The notes: generated from the sequence alone by a model not told the origin. Shown: positions 45,145-56,911, counted from the first letter of the stretch. The stretch is DNA of 64,000 nt from an uncultured Collinsella sp. (GCA_900542825.1 UQOY01000002.1:124001-188000); one strand, 5' to 3'. Translations and numbers: made by a program.

Positions 45145-45295
45145 ATCGAGCTCCTCCCTCACGATTAACTTGAACATTTGTCCATTATCACCCAGCGCGA
45201 CAGGGTTACTACGGACATATCGGCTAACGGGAGGAAGAGAAGGGCGTGAGGACGAACAGACCAGTGCAGCGACGCTTCGGTCGTTCCAGCAAAAT

Positions 45296-45592
45296 GTCTT
45301 GATCTGTAACAGATAGACCGTCTTTACCCTTCCAAATGTTACAGATCGAGATTTTCGGTCGTGCCTCTAGCCTTTGTCTCAATCTGTAACAGTTAGACAG
45401 ATTTTTGGCCGTTAGATGTTACAGATCGAGACATTCTCCAGCCCCATCGTCAAACGTCTAAATCTGTAACAGGTAGACAGGTTTTCGGCCTCTAGATGTT
45501 ACAGATTGAGATCTTTTAGCGGCAGCCAACCTTCTGTCTCAATCTGTAACAGTTACGAGGCCAAACGTCCCCTTGTTGTTACAGATTGAGAC
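45296..45592. repeat. Palindrome array C: four 57-nt units
   Basis: Units start at 45296, 45376, 45456 and 45536, period exactly 80. The centres of units 2 and 3 show the recurring pattern TAGACAG...TTTT...GGCC...TAGA. The last unit ends 8 bases before the stop codon of the nuclease-like gene. It fills most of the gap 45145-45600; the remainder holds the amidohydrolase leader. Confidence 0.95.
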
Positions 45593-45600
45593 AGTCCGCT

Positions 45601-46671
45601 TCAGTGCCCATACCACTGACGCTTCCATTCCTCAGCCAAATCGGCCCGCTGCGAAATGCCCGCTAGCCTCATCTTTTCAACCAGCTTCCCCGGGTTCTTG
45701 AGTTCATCAAACGTGAACCGAAGCACCTTGTGCCCGAGCATTGTCAGATGAGATTCCCGCTGACGCTCTGCCACGAACGGGTCGACCGACTCCCGACCCT
45801 CGCCGTTCTGCAAGGTATACTTCCCCTTTCCGTCGAGCTCGCCGATAACACATGTCCCGTCCTCGAGCCTCCAGAAATAATCGACCCGAAACACCTGGCT
45901 CGAATCGAGCGGATCGCGAAACTCCACCTGCAACTCTGGCACCGGAAAACCGTATGCAATAAAGAACGCTCGGAACCGAGACTCGCCACCGTTTTCGGAC
46001 AGGCCATCTGCATGCGACGCAATCACCTGAGCTCTGCGATACCCGCGCCTGCCCTCACAATCGGCCTGGAGCCGTTCGCAGAGGTCGTCTCGCGACATGC
46101 TCTTCGCCCGCAACGCAGAATCGGCAATCGCCAACCCGTAGGAGAACGGCGCACGTAGTAGACAATCCTCCACCGTGCGCCAAAACGGCGTCACTTGCAC
46201 GCCGTCGACGCGCTCAAGCGCACCCGCCGTCTGCGGACGCAGCAGCCTACATCCCGTACTCAACGCCACCGAACAACCTGTCTTGACCAAGTAACGCGGC
46301 CCAAGCAGATCATTCGGCACCTCCAGACCCCATATCAGCGCGGCGTCATATCCCCAAAACGACCAATCGGGGTGAAACTCCGCAAGCCCCTTGATGGTCC
46401 ACCGCGCCCGCTCCGGAGGCGTCAACGCATCCCATTCATGCTGAAAACAGAATAGGTGCGATTCGGGCTCCGCAATATCGTCTGTGCCCACATGGCGCCG
46501 CAGCCACATGAGCTCGGCATTGTCGTGCGTCACAAGCAGCACACCTTGTTTAGCCGCCTCCCTGAGCCTGGCAAGCATCCTATTCCGCGCCAAGGTGTTA
46601 CGTGCTGCATGCTTGTGTTTAAAAACGGTATTAGACACTTCCATCACCACCACATCAGACAAATGGGCCAT
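45601..46671 (-). CDS. Nuclease-like orphan (DUF559-like C-terminus) boxed between two arrays
   Basis: 356 aa from the ATG at 46671; GTG 46677 and TTG 46695 are alternative starts near a GGAGG. The N-terminal half is of the kind seen in actinobacterial AbiEi-like or DUF559-linked proteins (weak resemblance). The C-terminal ~110 residues look like a Vsr/DUF559 PD-(D/E)XK fold: VDYFWR, GELDGKGKY, then a helix and HKVLRFTFDEL. Palindrome array C ends 8 bases after the stop codon and array D begins at 46698, so the gene has almost no flanking DNA of its own. Catalysis is unproven; a decayed nuclease or a DNA-binding protein are alternatives. Confidence 0.65.
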   Translation of the reverse strand: MAHLSDVVVMEVSNTVFKHKHAARNTLARNRMLARLREAAKQGVLLVTHDNAELMWLRRHVGTDDIAEPESHLFCFQHEWDALTPPERARWTIKGLAEFHPDWSFWGYDAALIWGLEVPNDLLGPRYLVKTGCSVALSTGCRLLRPQTAGALERVDGVQVTPFWRTVEDCLLRAPFSYGLAIADSALRAKSMSRDDLCERLQADCEGRRGYRRAQVIASHADGLSENGGESRFRAFFIAYGFPVPELQVEFRDPLDSSQVFRVDYFWRLEDGTCVIGELDGKGKYTLQNGEGRESVDPFVAERQRESHLTMLGHKVLRFTFDELKNPGKLVEKMRLAGISQRADLAEEWKRQWYGH

Positions 46672-46697
46672 CGTCACCGTTGCCTCCGTTGACAAAT

Positions 46698-46995
46698 GTC
46701 TTGATCTGTAACAGGAAGACAGTCTTTGAGCCGCTAGATGTTACAGATCAAGATCTTTCGGTACCGCGTCCAACTTTTGTCTCAATCTGTAACAGTTAGG
46801 TCGAATTTTGGCCTGTAGATGTTACAGATTGAGACATTCCCCCAGGCAGGTTCCAAACGTCTCGATCTATAACAGTTAGACGTTCTCCAGACCCCCAAAC
46901 GTTACAGATTTAGACAAACCAGCGGCGCCCAAGCATTCGTCTCGATCTGTAACAGGTAGACCGGTTTTTTGTCCCTGAACGTTACAGATCGAGAC
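46698..46995. repeat. Palindrome array D: four 57-nt units
   Basis: Units start at 46698, 46779, 46859 and 46939, period 80-81. Unit 1 has matching arm variants (CTTGATC with GATCAAG). Unit 3 carries CTATAACA in its left arm and TTTAGAC in the right. It fills the gap between the nuclease-like gene and the 235-aa gene and must overlap the promoter of the former. Confidence 0.95.
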
Positions 46996-47036
46996 AAAAA
47001 GGCAGAAGGCAAAAACAGGCAACAACTGCCCATCCC

Positions 47037-47744
47037 CTACTCCCATTCCTGTTCGTAGATGTTGAGGGACTTTACGTAGCGCCCCTGGGCGCCCATGATG
47101 TCGCGGACCAGCCTCAGAAAGAAGCTAATACACGAGGTATCGAAGCCATCTTCCAGGTCTTCCGGATGAACGGCACCAGGCCCGTCGACCGCCGTATCGC
47201 TCAGGCGTGCAATGTCGTAGAGGTAGAGCTGCCCCGCCGTTAGCCAAATATCGTCAACGCACGCGATGCGCACCGCAATCGCACCATCGCGCCAGTGCTC
47301 TTTTTGCACGATATGTGGGTCGTAGACATCAAAACGGCGGTCGGTGCGTGTGTCGCGCAGCGCGACCATACCAGTCGCAGGATCCTTGTCCAAAATGCCA
47401 AAGCGCGAGAAATACTGCGTGTCGCGCACCTGTTCGAGCCGCCTGAGCGAAGCAGGCGAAAGCGACGCCGGCGGCTCGTCCACATACAGCTCAAGCAGCG
47501 TCTTGTCATGGTAATAGGGACGCTCGAACAGCAGCCAATCGGTAAATGCCATGTTATAGGCCATGATTTCGCTTTGCGATGGTTCTTCGCAATAGCTGAG
47601 CCATGGATCGACTATCACTTCGAACTGTGTGCGCGCCGACTCCAAAAACTGAAACTTGCGCAGCATCCAAAACTGGGCCATGTCGGCAATATCGTTACCG
47701 ACGGCCTCGGCCAGACGTCCCCGGTCCAAAACATGATCAGCCAT
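47037..47744 (-). CDS. 235-aa protein, unknown
   Basis: ATG at 47744 follows GAGGAGGATGTC. Soluble, acidic, mixed alpha/beta; aromatic-rich segments (FWMLRKFQFL, WLLFERPYYHDK) stand out. No signal peptide, membrane helix or recognised motif. It resembles the many small lineage-restricted proteins in this phylum. It may share a transcript with nothing: array D lies after it and a 340-base gap before it. Confidence 0.7.
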   Translation of the reverse strand: MADHVLDRGRLAEAVGNDIADMAQFWMLRKFQFLESARTQFEVIVDPWLSYCEEPSQSEIMAYNMAFTDWLLFERPYYHDKTLLELYVDEPPASLSPASLRRLEQVRDTQYFSRFGILDKDPATGMVALRDTRTDRRFDVYDPHIVQKEHWRDGAIAVRIACVDDIWLTAGQLYLYDIARLSDTAVDGPGAVHPEDLEDGFDTSCISFFLRLVRDIMGAQGRYVKSLNIYEQEWE

Positions 47745-48086
47745 GACATCCTCCTCAAACTGATGAACCTCAATTTGAGCTTACGAGGAGGGCTGGTGGT
47801 CGCCGCCAGCGCGGGCGAAATGAGCATCGGGCTGCAAACCAGATGCTGACCGAATACTTGACGGAACGCTTGACTGATACGTTATACCGAAACAAAACCC
47901 CAGTTAAACATAGGCAAATAAACAGAGATTTTGAGCTTGCCAGCCGCAGCCATCACGAAAACAGCAAGGCACCGTGAGCCCGCACGTCAGCAAATGAGCA
48001 GTCAGACGTTTAGAGTGTCCCCGACGACTAGACAAAAAAGAGCGTTCCCAATGACTAGTCGTTGGGAACGCTCTTGAATGACTATC
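47745..48086. other. Intergenic stretch with no clear gene
   Basis: Apart from the gltD terminator at its right end I see no coding frame with a ribosome binding site, no repeat of the families found elsewhere and no convincing promoter. Its left part must contain the promoter of the 235-aa gene. Confidence 0.5.
48034..48075 (-). terminator. Terminator of the gltBD operon
   Basis: On the minus strand AAGAGCGTTCCCAA pairs with TTGGGAACGCTCTT around a CGACTAGTCA loop and is followed by TTTTT. It begins 12 bases past the gltD stop codon. Confidence 0.9.
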
Positions 48087-49568
<1,482 letters not shown>

Positions 49569-49573
49569 GGCAC

Positions 49574-52500
49574 TTACGCCTCCTTCATGGTCGAAGCAAC
49601 AGAGCTGGCAGCCACGGACGCAGTGTTCGCAGCACCGCCCGCGACATCGAAGCGAGCGACATCCGCGGCGCTCGCGCGACCGGTCACAATGTCAAACGCC
49701 AGCTCCTCAGCCTGCGCATGCGTCTTGCCCACGGCCTCGGCCGCAGCGACAATCGCCAGCACGCGTTCGTACTCAGTCGGAATGACCTTCACAAAGTGTC
49801 TGCTCATCGTCTCAAAGCTGTAGAGCAGCTTAATGCCGCGCGGGCTCTGCGTCGCATCCACATGCTCCTGGATGAGTGCGCGAATCTGCGCCAGCTCGCC
49901 GGCCGTCGGGGCCTTGAGCTCAACGCTCTCGTGGTTCACACGGGCATCGAGCGTGCCGTACTGGTCAAAGACATAGGCCACGCCACCCGTCATACCGGCG
50001 GCGAAGTTCTGCCCGACCTCGCCCAGGATGAGCGCCAGACCGCCCGTCATGTACTCGCAGCCATGGTTGCCGCAGCCCTCGACCACCACGGTGGCACCGG
50101 AGTTGCGCACGCCAAAGCGCTGGCCGGCCAGACCGTTAATGAAGCCGCGGCCGCTCGTGGCGCCAAAGAACGCAACGTTGCCCACGATGATGTTCTCGTC
50201 GAACTTGTAGGTCGCATGCGGGTTGGGGCGCACCGACACCTCGCCGCCCGAAAGGCCCTTGCCAAAGTAGTCGTTGGCGTCGCCGCACACGTTGAGCGTA
50301 ATGCCGCGCGGCAGGAACGCGCCAAAGCTCTGACCAGCCGAGCCATCGCAATCGATGGTGATGGAGCCGGCGGGCAGGCCCTCGGGATGCGCCCTGGTCA
50401 CCGCGTTGCCCAGGATGGTGCCCACGCAGCGGTTGACGTTGGCGATATCGGCGCGGAAGCGAATCGGACGCAGGTGCGCACGGGCGTCGGCCGTATAGGG
50501 CACGAACAACGTGGAGTCGAGCGTCTTGTCGAGCTCGCTGTCCGCGGCCATCTGCGACAGGAAGTGGCGACCGTCGGCACCCGGGATATGGGCACCGAAC
50601 TCGCAGGTCGCGCTCGCCAGCACGGGTGACAGATCGAGCAGGTTGGCCTTGCGATTGCCCGGGACCTCGATCTGGCGCAAGCACTCGGGATGGCCGACCA
50701 TCTCGTCGACGGTGCGGAAGCCCAGGCTCGCCATGACCTCGCGCAGCTGCTCGGCAACAAAGAGCATAAAGTGCTCAACGAGCTCGGGCTTGCCGCGGAA
50801 GCCGCGACGCAGGCGGCAATTTTGCGTAGCGATGCCGGCCGGGCAGGTGTCCTGCTGGCAGTCGCGCTGCATGAGGCAGCCCATGGAGATGAGCGGCATG
50901 GTCGCAAAGCCAAACTCCTCGGCGCCCAGCAAGCAGGCGACGGCGACGTCGGTGCCGTCCATGAGCTTGCCGTCGGCCTCGAGCACCACGCGGGAGCGCA
51001 GGCCGTTTTGCAGCAACGTCTGCTGAGCCTCGGCAAGGCCAAGCTCCAGCGGCAGACCCGCATGCCAGATAGAGTCGCGCGCAGCGGCACCCGAGCCGCC
51101 ATTGTGGCCGCTGATCAAGATCTTGTCGGCAGCGCCCTTGGCCACGCCGGTAGCAATGGTGCCGACGCCGGCCTCGCTGACCAGCTTGACCGACACGCGC
51201 GCACCGGGGTTGGCGTTCTTAAGGTCGAAGATAAGCTCCGCCAGGTCCTCGATGGAGTAGATGTCGTGATGCGGCGGAGGCGAGATCAGGCCGATGCCGG
51301 GCGTGGACTGACGGACCTCGGCGATCCAGGGGTAGACCTTCTTGCCGGGCAGGTGGCCGCCCTCGCCGGGCTTGGCGCCCTGGGCCATCTTGATCTGAAT
51401 CTCGAAGGCGCTGCACAGGTAGCGGCTCGTCACGCCAAAGCGCGCGCTCGCTACCTGCTTGATGGCAGAGTTCTTGGAGTCGCCGTTGGCCAGCGGGGTC
51501 TCGCGACGCGGGTCCTCGCCGCCCTCGCCCGAGTTGGAGCGTCCATGCAGGCGATTCATGGCGATGGCCATGCACTCGTGCGCCTCTTTGCTGATGGAAC
51601 CGTACGACATGGCGCCGGTGTTAAAGCGGCGGACGATATTGAGCGCGGGTTCCACCTCGTCGAGCGAAACCGGCGTGCGACCGCTAGCATCAAAGTCGAG
51701 CAAGTCGCGCAGGCGCACGGCACGGCCGGTGCGGTGCAGGCGGCTGCTGTACTCCTTAAAGGTGTCGTAGCTGTCCTCACGGCAGGCGGTCTGAAGCAGG
51801 TAAACAGTCTGCGGATCGATGAGGTGATCCTCGCCGCCGAGCGGGCGCCACTTGGTCAGACCCAACGTGGGCAGCTGATCGGGAGCCGGGCTCTTAAGGA
51901 TAGCGAGCGCGGCGTCGTAGCGCTCGTTTTGCTCGCGCTCGACGTCCTCGACACCCATACCGCCCACACGGCTCACCGTGCCGGCGAAATACGCGTTGAC
52001 GAACTCCGGCGTAAAGCCCACAGCCTCGAAGATCTGCGCCGAATGGTAGCTCTGCACCGTGGAGATGCCCATCTTGGACATGATGGAGACGATGCCGGCG
52101 GTCGCAGCCTTGTTGTAGTTGACGATGCCCTGCTCGGCCGTCACTTCCAGGTCGCCGCGTGCCGCCAGATCGCGGATGCACGCATGCGCGTTGTACGGAT
52201 AGATGCCGCTCGCGGAGTAGCCCACCAGTGCCGCAAAGTCGTGCGGGGACACGGCGTCGCCGCACTCCACCACGATGTCGGCAAAGGTACGCACGCCGGC
52301 GCGGATCAGGTGATTGTGCACGCAGCCCACGGCGAGCAGCGACGGCACGGGCACCTCGCCCGCAGCGGCACGATCGCTCAACACCACGATGTTTACGCCG
52401 TCGCGGACCGCAGCCTCAACGTCCTCTGCAAGCTGCTTGAGCGCAGCCTGCAGCGCGCCCTCGCCGGCATCGCGGCGGTACACGGCACGGAAACGACGGG

Positions 52501-54271
52501 TCTTAAAGCCAACACGGTCGATGGCGCAAATGCGGTCGAACTCCTCCTCGCTCAGCAGCGGACGCTCCAGGCGAACCAGCTGGCAGGCCGTACGGGAATC
52601 CTCGAGCAGGTTGCCGTGGTTGCCCAGGTAGAGCGTGGTCGAGGTGACCATATGCTCGCGAAGGGCATCGATGGGCGGGTTCGTGACCTGAGCGAACAGC
52701 TGATAGAAATAGTCGAAGAACGAACGCGTCTTCTTGGACAGACAAGCCAGCGGCGCGTCGATGCCCATCGAGGCGAGCGGGGCCTTGCCCTGCTGGGCCA
52801 TGGGACGCACGACCTCGTCGACGTCATCCCAGTGATACCCGAGCTTAGCCATGCGCACGGCGGCGGGTACCTCGGCGTCCTCGGCGGGCGTTGCCGCGGC
52901 AGGCCTATCGAGCACGTCGACGGTCAGCGTCTCCTCGGCAATCCAATCACGGTAGGGCTTTTCCTTGGCGTAACGGGCGCGCAGCTCGTCGTTGTAGATG
53001 ACGCGCCCGCGGGCAAAATCGACCTCGAGCATCTGGCCCGGCCCCAGACAGCCGCTCGTCAGGATGTTCTCGGGGCTCACCTCGATGGTGCCCACCTCGC
53101 TTGCCAGCATAAAGCGACCGTCGCGCGTCACATAATAGCGGGCGGGACGCAGGCCGTTACGGTCGAGGGCGGCGCCCAGGGTACGGCCATCGGTAAAGGC
53201 GATAGCGGCAGGACCATCCCACGGCTCCATGAGCATGGACTGGTAAGCGTCGTAGGCGCGGCGCTCCTCACTCAGGTTGTCGTTGTGGTCCCACGGCTCG
53301 GGCAGCAACATGGACGCGGCACGCGTGAGCGGACGGCCGTTCATGACCAAGAACTCGAGCACGTTGTCCAGAATCGCGGAGTCGGAGCCCTCGCGGTTGA
53401 TGATGGGCATCACACGCTCAAGATCGTGCTGCAGCACGGGGCTGTACAGATTGGGCTCGCGAGCGCGAATCCAGTTGACGTTGCCCTTGAGGGTGTTGAT
53501 CTCGCCGTTGTGGATGATAAAGCGGTTGGGGTGCGCACGCTCCCAACTGGGCGTGGTGTTGGTGGAGTAGCGCGAGTGGACGAGCGCCACGGCCGTTTTG
53601 ACGGCGGCGTCGTTGAGATCGATGAAGAAGCGGCGCATCTGCGTGGCGACGAGCATGCCCTTGTACACGATGGTGCGCGAGCTCATAGAGCACACGTAGA
53701 AGATCTTGTCGCGCAGGGCAAACTCGGCGTCGGCCTTCTTTTCGATGGTGCGGCGGCACACGTACAGACGGCGCTCGAAGGCGTCGCCCGCCGGCGTGTC
53801 GTCCGGACGGCCCAGGAAGGCCTGCAGGATAGTAGGCATGCAGGCGCGAGCCGTCTCGCCCAGGTCGTGCGGATCGACCGGCACCTCGCGCCAAAAGAGC
53901 AGCGGCACGCCGGCCTCGGCGCAGCCCTCCTCAAACACGCGGCGGGCATCCTCTACGCCCTTGTCGTCCTGCGGGAAGAACAGCATGGCCACGCCATAGT
54001 CGCCCTCTGCCGGCAGAATCTGGCCGCACTTTTGAGCCTCTTTACGGAAAAAGTGATGCGGAACCTGGAACAGGATGCCAGCGCCGTCGCCGGTGTTCTT
54101 CTCGAGTCCCGTGCCACCGCGGTGCTCCAAGTTGACCAGAATGGACAGCGCATCGTCCAAAATCTGGTGATGGCGCTCACCGTTGATATCGGCAAGCGCG
54201 CCGATGCCACATGCATCATGGTCGAATTCGGGGCGATAAAGGCCCTGCTGCTGAGCGGAATCTGCCTGCAT
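49574..54271 (-). CDS. gltB: Glutamate synthase large subunit
   Basis: 1565 aa; ATG at 54271 behind GGGGAGGAT. The N-terminal propeptide of about 20 residues precedes ACGIG, whose Cys21 becomes the catalytic N-terminus of the class-II glutaminase domain. Then come the central domain, the FMN-binding synthase barrel (PPPHHDIYSIEDLAELI, SGHNGGSGA) with the 3Fe-4S Cys set MQRDCQQDTCPAGIATQNC, and the C-terminal GXGXG beta-helix domain. Full length for the family. With GltD it makes two glutamates from glutamine and 2-oxoglutarate. A very long open frame on the other strand is a composition artefact. Confidence 0.97.
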   Translation of the reverse strand: MQADSAQQQGLYRPEFDHDACGIGALADINGERHHQILDDALSILVNLEHRGGTGLEKNTGDGAGILFQVPHHFFRKEAQKCGQILPAEGDYGVAMLFFPQDDKGVEDARRVFEEGCAEAGVPLLFWREVPVDPHDLGETARACMPTILQAFLGRPDDTPAGDAFERRLYVCRRTIEKKADAEFALRDKIFYVCSMSSRTIVYKGMLVATQMRRFFIDLNDAAVKTAVALVHSRYSTNTTPSWERAHPNRFIIHNGEINTLKGNVNWIRAREPNLYSPVLQHDLERVMPIINREGSDSAILDNVLEFLVMNGRPLTRAASMLLPEPWDHNDNLSEERRAYDAYQSMLMEPWDGPAAIAFTDGRTLGAALDRNGLRPARYYVTRDGRFMLASEVGTIEVSPENILTSGCLGPGQMLEVDFARGRVIYNDELRARYAKEKPYRDWIAEETLTVDVLDRPAAATPAEDAEVPAAVRMAKLGYHWDDVDEVVRPMAQQGKAPLASMGIDAPLACLSKKTRSFFDYFYQLFAQVTNPPIDALREHMVTSTTLYLGNHGNLLEDSRTACQLVRLERPLLSEEEFDRICAIDRVGFKTRRFRAVYRRDAGEGALQAALKQLAEDVEAAVRDGVNIVVLSDRAAAGEVPVPSLLAVGCVHNHLIRAGVRTFADIVVECGDAVSPHDFAALVGYSASGIYPYNAHACIRDLAARGDLEVTAEQGIVNYNKAATAGIVSIMSKMGISTVQSYHSAQIFEAVGFTPEFVNAYFAGTVSRVGGMGVEDVEREQNERYDAALAILKSPAPDQLPTLGLTKWRPLGGEDHLIDPQTVYLLQTACREDSYDTFKEYSSRLHRTGRAVRLRDLLDFDASGRTPVSLDEVEPALNIVRRFNTGAMSYGSISKEAHECMAIAMNRLHGRSNSGEGGEDPRRETPLANGDSKNSAIKQVASARFGVTSRYLCSAFEIQIKMAQGAKPGEGGHLPGKKVYPWIAEVRQSTPGIGLISPPPHHDIYSIEDLAELIFDLKNANPGARVSVKLVSEAGVGTIATGVAKGAADKILISGHNGGSGAAARDSIWHAGLPLELGLAEAQQTLLQNGLRSRVVLEADGKLMDGTDVAVACLLGAEEFGFATMPLISMGCLMQRDCQQDTCPAGIATQNCRLRRGFRGKPELVEHFMLFVAEQLREVMASLGFRTVDEMVGHPECLRQIEVPGNRKANLLDLSPVLASATCEFGAHIPGADGRHFLSQMAADSELDKTLDSTLFVPYTADARAHLRPIRFRADIANVNRCVGTILGNAVTRAHPEGLPAGSITIDCDGSAGQSFGAFLPRGITLNVCGDANDYFGKGLSGGEVSVRPNPHATYKFDENIIVGNVAFFGATSGRGFINGLAGQRFGVRNSGATVVVEGCGNHGCEYMTGGLALILGEVGQNFAAGMTGGVAYVFDQYGTLDARVNHESVELKAPTAGELAQIRALIQEHVDATQSPRGIKLLYSFETMSRHFVKVIPTEYERVLAIVAAAEAVGKTHAQAEELAFDIVTGRASAADVARFDVAGGAANTASVAASSVASTMKEA

Positions 54272-54450
54272 CGCGATCCTCCCCTAGATATTAGACAGTC
54301 AGTTGAATAGGCATACTAGGAGCATCGCCGGCCCGTTGTGTTTCCCACCCGTTTCGAAACAATCGCGTAACGCACACCGGCCATCAACGCCTTGCTATCA
54401 AACATGTACGTCAGCCCCCAAGTTCGGCTTCTAAGCTCACCGCTTCAAAC

Positions 54451-54667
54451 ATCTCAATCTGTAACAGGAGGAGCCGATTTTGGCGCCTAGATGTTACAGA
54501 TTGAGATTTTCTGCGGGACGGTTTTGGTTTGTCTCGATCTGTAACACGACGGGCCGGTTTTGGCGGTCAGCTGTTACAAATCGAGACATTCCATAGGACC
54601 ATTTCTTCCTGTCTCGATCTGTAACACCTAGGCCCAATTTCCATCCCTAGTTGTTACAGATCGAGAC
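54451..54667. repeat. Palindrome array E: three 57-nt units
   Basis: Units at 54451-54507, 54531-54587 and 54611-54667, period 80. This array lies between the divergent gltB and gpmA genes, so it sits in promoter territory for both. The remainder of the gap 54272-54805 holds leaders and the weak gpmA promoter. Confidence 0.95.
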
Positions 54668-54725
54668 ATTTCGGCAGCCCCCTTTCACCATCCTATTCAA
54701 ATACAACAATTTTGTTAGTCTTGGT

Positions 54726-54754
54726 TAACTTTTAAGCTTAAAACGGGTATCCTT
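54726..54754 (+). promoter_or_regulatory. Possible gpmA promoter
   Basis: TTAACT and TATCCT about 17 bases apart lie in a locally AT-rich stretch some 50 bases upstream of the gpmA start codon. Both boxes are imperfect. Confidence 0.3.
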
Positions 54755-54805
54755 TGCGGCGTCAAGCAAACGGCACGCACACCGTGCCAGATCAAGGAGG
54801 CCCCT

Positions 54806-55579
54806 ATGGCGCACCGAGCAGACCGACAGACAATGCAACTTGTCCTTATCCGTCACGGAGAATCCGAGTGGAACAAACTCAACCTGTTCACCGGCTGGAC
54901 CGACGTAGAACTCACCGACACGGGCCGCGAAGAAGCCGCAGCAGGCGGTCGAGCCCTCAAAGAAGCGGGCTTCGACTTCGACGTCTGCCACACCTCGCGT
55001 CTCAAGCGCGCAATTCACACCCTCGACATCGTGCTCGGCCAAATGGATCGCGAGTGGTTGCCCGTCATCAAATCCTGGAAGCTCAACGAGCGCCACTACG
55101 GAGCGTTGCAGGGTCTCAACAAGGCCGATGCCGCAGCGGAGCACGGCGACGAGCAGGTGCTCATCTGGCGCCGCTCCTTCGATGTCTGCCCGCCGGCACT
55201 CGAACCGGACGACGCGCGCGATCCCCACACCCAGGAGCAATACCGTGATGTCGCGCCCGATCAGCTGCCCTATACCGAGTGCCTCAAGGACACGATCGCC
55301 CGCGCCTGGCCTTATTTCGAAGACGAGATTCGCCCCCAGATGCTCGCCGGCAAGCGCGTACTCATCGCCGCACACGGCAACTCCCTGCGCTCACTCGTCA
55401 TGAAGCTCGAGCACCTCACGCCCGAGGAGATCCTCAAGGTCAACATCCCCACCGGCGTGCCGCTCGTCTACACCTTCGACACCGATTTCAACGTCCTCGA
55501 CAAGCGCTACATCGGCGACCCGGCGACCATCGCCGCCAAGATCGACGCCGTGGCCAATCAGGGCAAAGCACACAAGTAG
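54806..55579 (+). CDS. gpmA: 2,3-bisphosphoglycerate-dependent phosphoglycerate mutase
   Basis: 257 aa; ATG at 54806 behind AAGGAGG. The phosphohistidine motif LVLIRHGESEWN, the substrate-binding NLFTGWTD and a second His in AAHGNSLR are intact. It interconverts 3- and 2-phosphoglycerate in glycolysis. The ~9 residues before LVLIRH are a small N-terminal extension compared with the enterobacterial enzyme. It is transcribed in the same direction as the NRAMP gene 75 bases on. Confidence 0.95.
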   Translation: MAHRADRQTMQLVLIRHGESEWNKLNLFTGWTDVELTDTGREEAAAGGRALKEAGFDFDVCHTSRLKRAIHTLDIVLGQMDREWLPVIKSWKLNERHYGALQGLNKADAAAEHGDEQVLIWRRSFDVCPPALEPDDARDPHTQEQYRDVAPDQLPYTECLKDTIARAWPYFEDEIRPQMLAGKRVLIAAHGNSLRSLVMKLEHLTPEEILKVNIPTGVPLVYTFDTDFNVLDKRYIGDPATIAAKIDAVANQGKAHK

Positions 55580-55654
55580 CCCCAACCCAAAACCGACGCG
55601 TGGCGCCGCACGGCCCAGATGCGACGTCACGCCGCCCATACACAGGAGCGCACC

Positions 55655-56911
55655 ATGCTCAACCATCTCAAACAACACTTTGGCTCCCCGCGCACTGGCG
55701 GTCATGGCGGGCTCGACATTGCGCGGCATATCGGCCCCGGGCTGCTCGTGACCGTCGGCTTTATCGACCCGGGCAACTGGGCCTCAAATATGGCCGCGGG
55801 CTCGCAGTTTGGCTACACGCTGCTGTGGATTGTCACGCTGTCCACGATCATGCTCATCGTCTTGCAGCACAACGCGGCGCACTTGGGCATCGCCACGGGC
55901 GCCTGTCTTGCCGAGGCCACGACCCGCTTTCTCCCCCGTATCGTGGGACGTGCTGTACTCGGCAGCGCCTATCTCGCTACGATCGCCACCGCCATGGCCG
56001 AAGTCCTGGGTGGCGCGATTGCCCTTCAAATGCTCTTTGGGCTGCCCGTGCGTGCGGGCTGTGTCATCGTGGCGGCAGCATCGATGACGATGCTCATGAC
56101 GAGCTCCTACAAGCGCGCCGAGCGATGGATCATCGCCTTCGTAGGCGTGGTAGGACTCTCGTTTTTGGCCGAGCTTGCGCTGGTCAAGGTCGACTGGCCG
56201 CAGGCCGCCGCAAGCTGGATCACGCCCAGCATGCCCACTGGCTCTGCCACGATTATCGTGAGCGTCCTGGGCGCAGTCGTTATGCCCCACAATCTCTTTC
56301 TGCACTCCGAGGTCATCCAATCCATGCACTTCGAAGGCCAAGGCGAGCAGGTTATCGAAGAGCGTCTGCACTACGAGCTCTTCGACACGCTCTTTTCGAT
56401 GGGCGTGGGCTGGGCAATCAACTCGGCCATGGTCATCCTGGCCGCAACGACCTTCTTTGCGCACGGCATGGTCGTAGACGACCTCGCCGTCGCAGCAGCC
56501 ACGCTCTCCCCCATCTTGGGTCCGGCGAGCTCGACCATCTTTGCGGTAGCGCTGCTGTTCGCGGGACTATCGAGTAGCGTGACGGCGGGCATGGCGGCGG
56601 GCACCATCACCGCGGGCATGTTCGACGAGGAATACGACATCCACGACCGACACTCATCGATTGGCGTGGCACTCTGCTTTGCCGGCGCAGTGGCGGCGTG
56701 CCTGGTCGTCCCGAATCCTTTTGAGGGTCTCATTTGGAGTCAGGCACTACTGTCGCTCCAGCTGCCGATCACGGTCTTTGTGCTCATACGACTCACCAGT
56801 TCGCCCCGCGTCATGGGCAAATACGCCAACTCGCGCCCGCTCAACGCGCTGCTCGTAGGAATCGGTGCCATCGTGACGATTCTCGATGTCGTGTTGCTGA
56901 CAGGGATGTAA
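55655..56911 (+). CDS. NRAMP-family Mn2+/Fe2+ transporter
   Basis: 418 aa from the ATG at 55655, behind AGGAG. Eleven or so hydrophobic helices; TM1 carries GFIDPGNW (the DPGN metal site) and TM6 VVMPHNLFLHS (MPHN-type site). These motifs define proton-coupled divalent metal importers of the MntH group. No MntR/DtxR box evident upstream. It ends 27 bases before array F. Confidence 0.92.
   Translation: MLNHLKQHFGSPRTGGHGGLDIARHIGPGLLVTVGFIDPGNWASNMAAGSQFGYTLLWIVTLSTIMLIVLQHNAAHLGIATGACLAEATTRFLPRIVGRAVLGSAYLATIATAMAEVLGGAIALQMLFGLPVRAGCVIVAAASMTMLMTSSYKRAERWIIAFVGVVGLSFLAELALVKVDWPQAAASWITPSMPTGSATIIVSVLGAVVMPHNLFLHSEVIQSMHFEGQGEQVIEERLHYELFDTLFSMGVGWAINSAMVILAATTFFAHGMVVDDLAVAAATLSPILGPASSTIFAVALLFAGLSSSVTAGMAAGTITAGMFDEEYDIHDRHSSIGVALCFAGAVAACLVVPNPFEGLIWSQALLSLQLPITVFVLIRLTSSPRVMGKYANSRPLNALLVGIGAIVTILDVVLLTGM

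Noticed and set aside
50690..54310. 1206-codon plus-strand frame opposite gltB
   Set aside because: Produced by third-position GC bias; gltB is full length and canonical.
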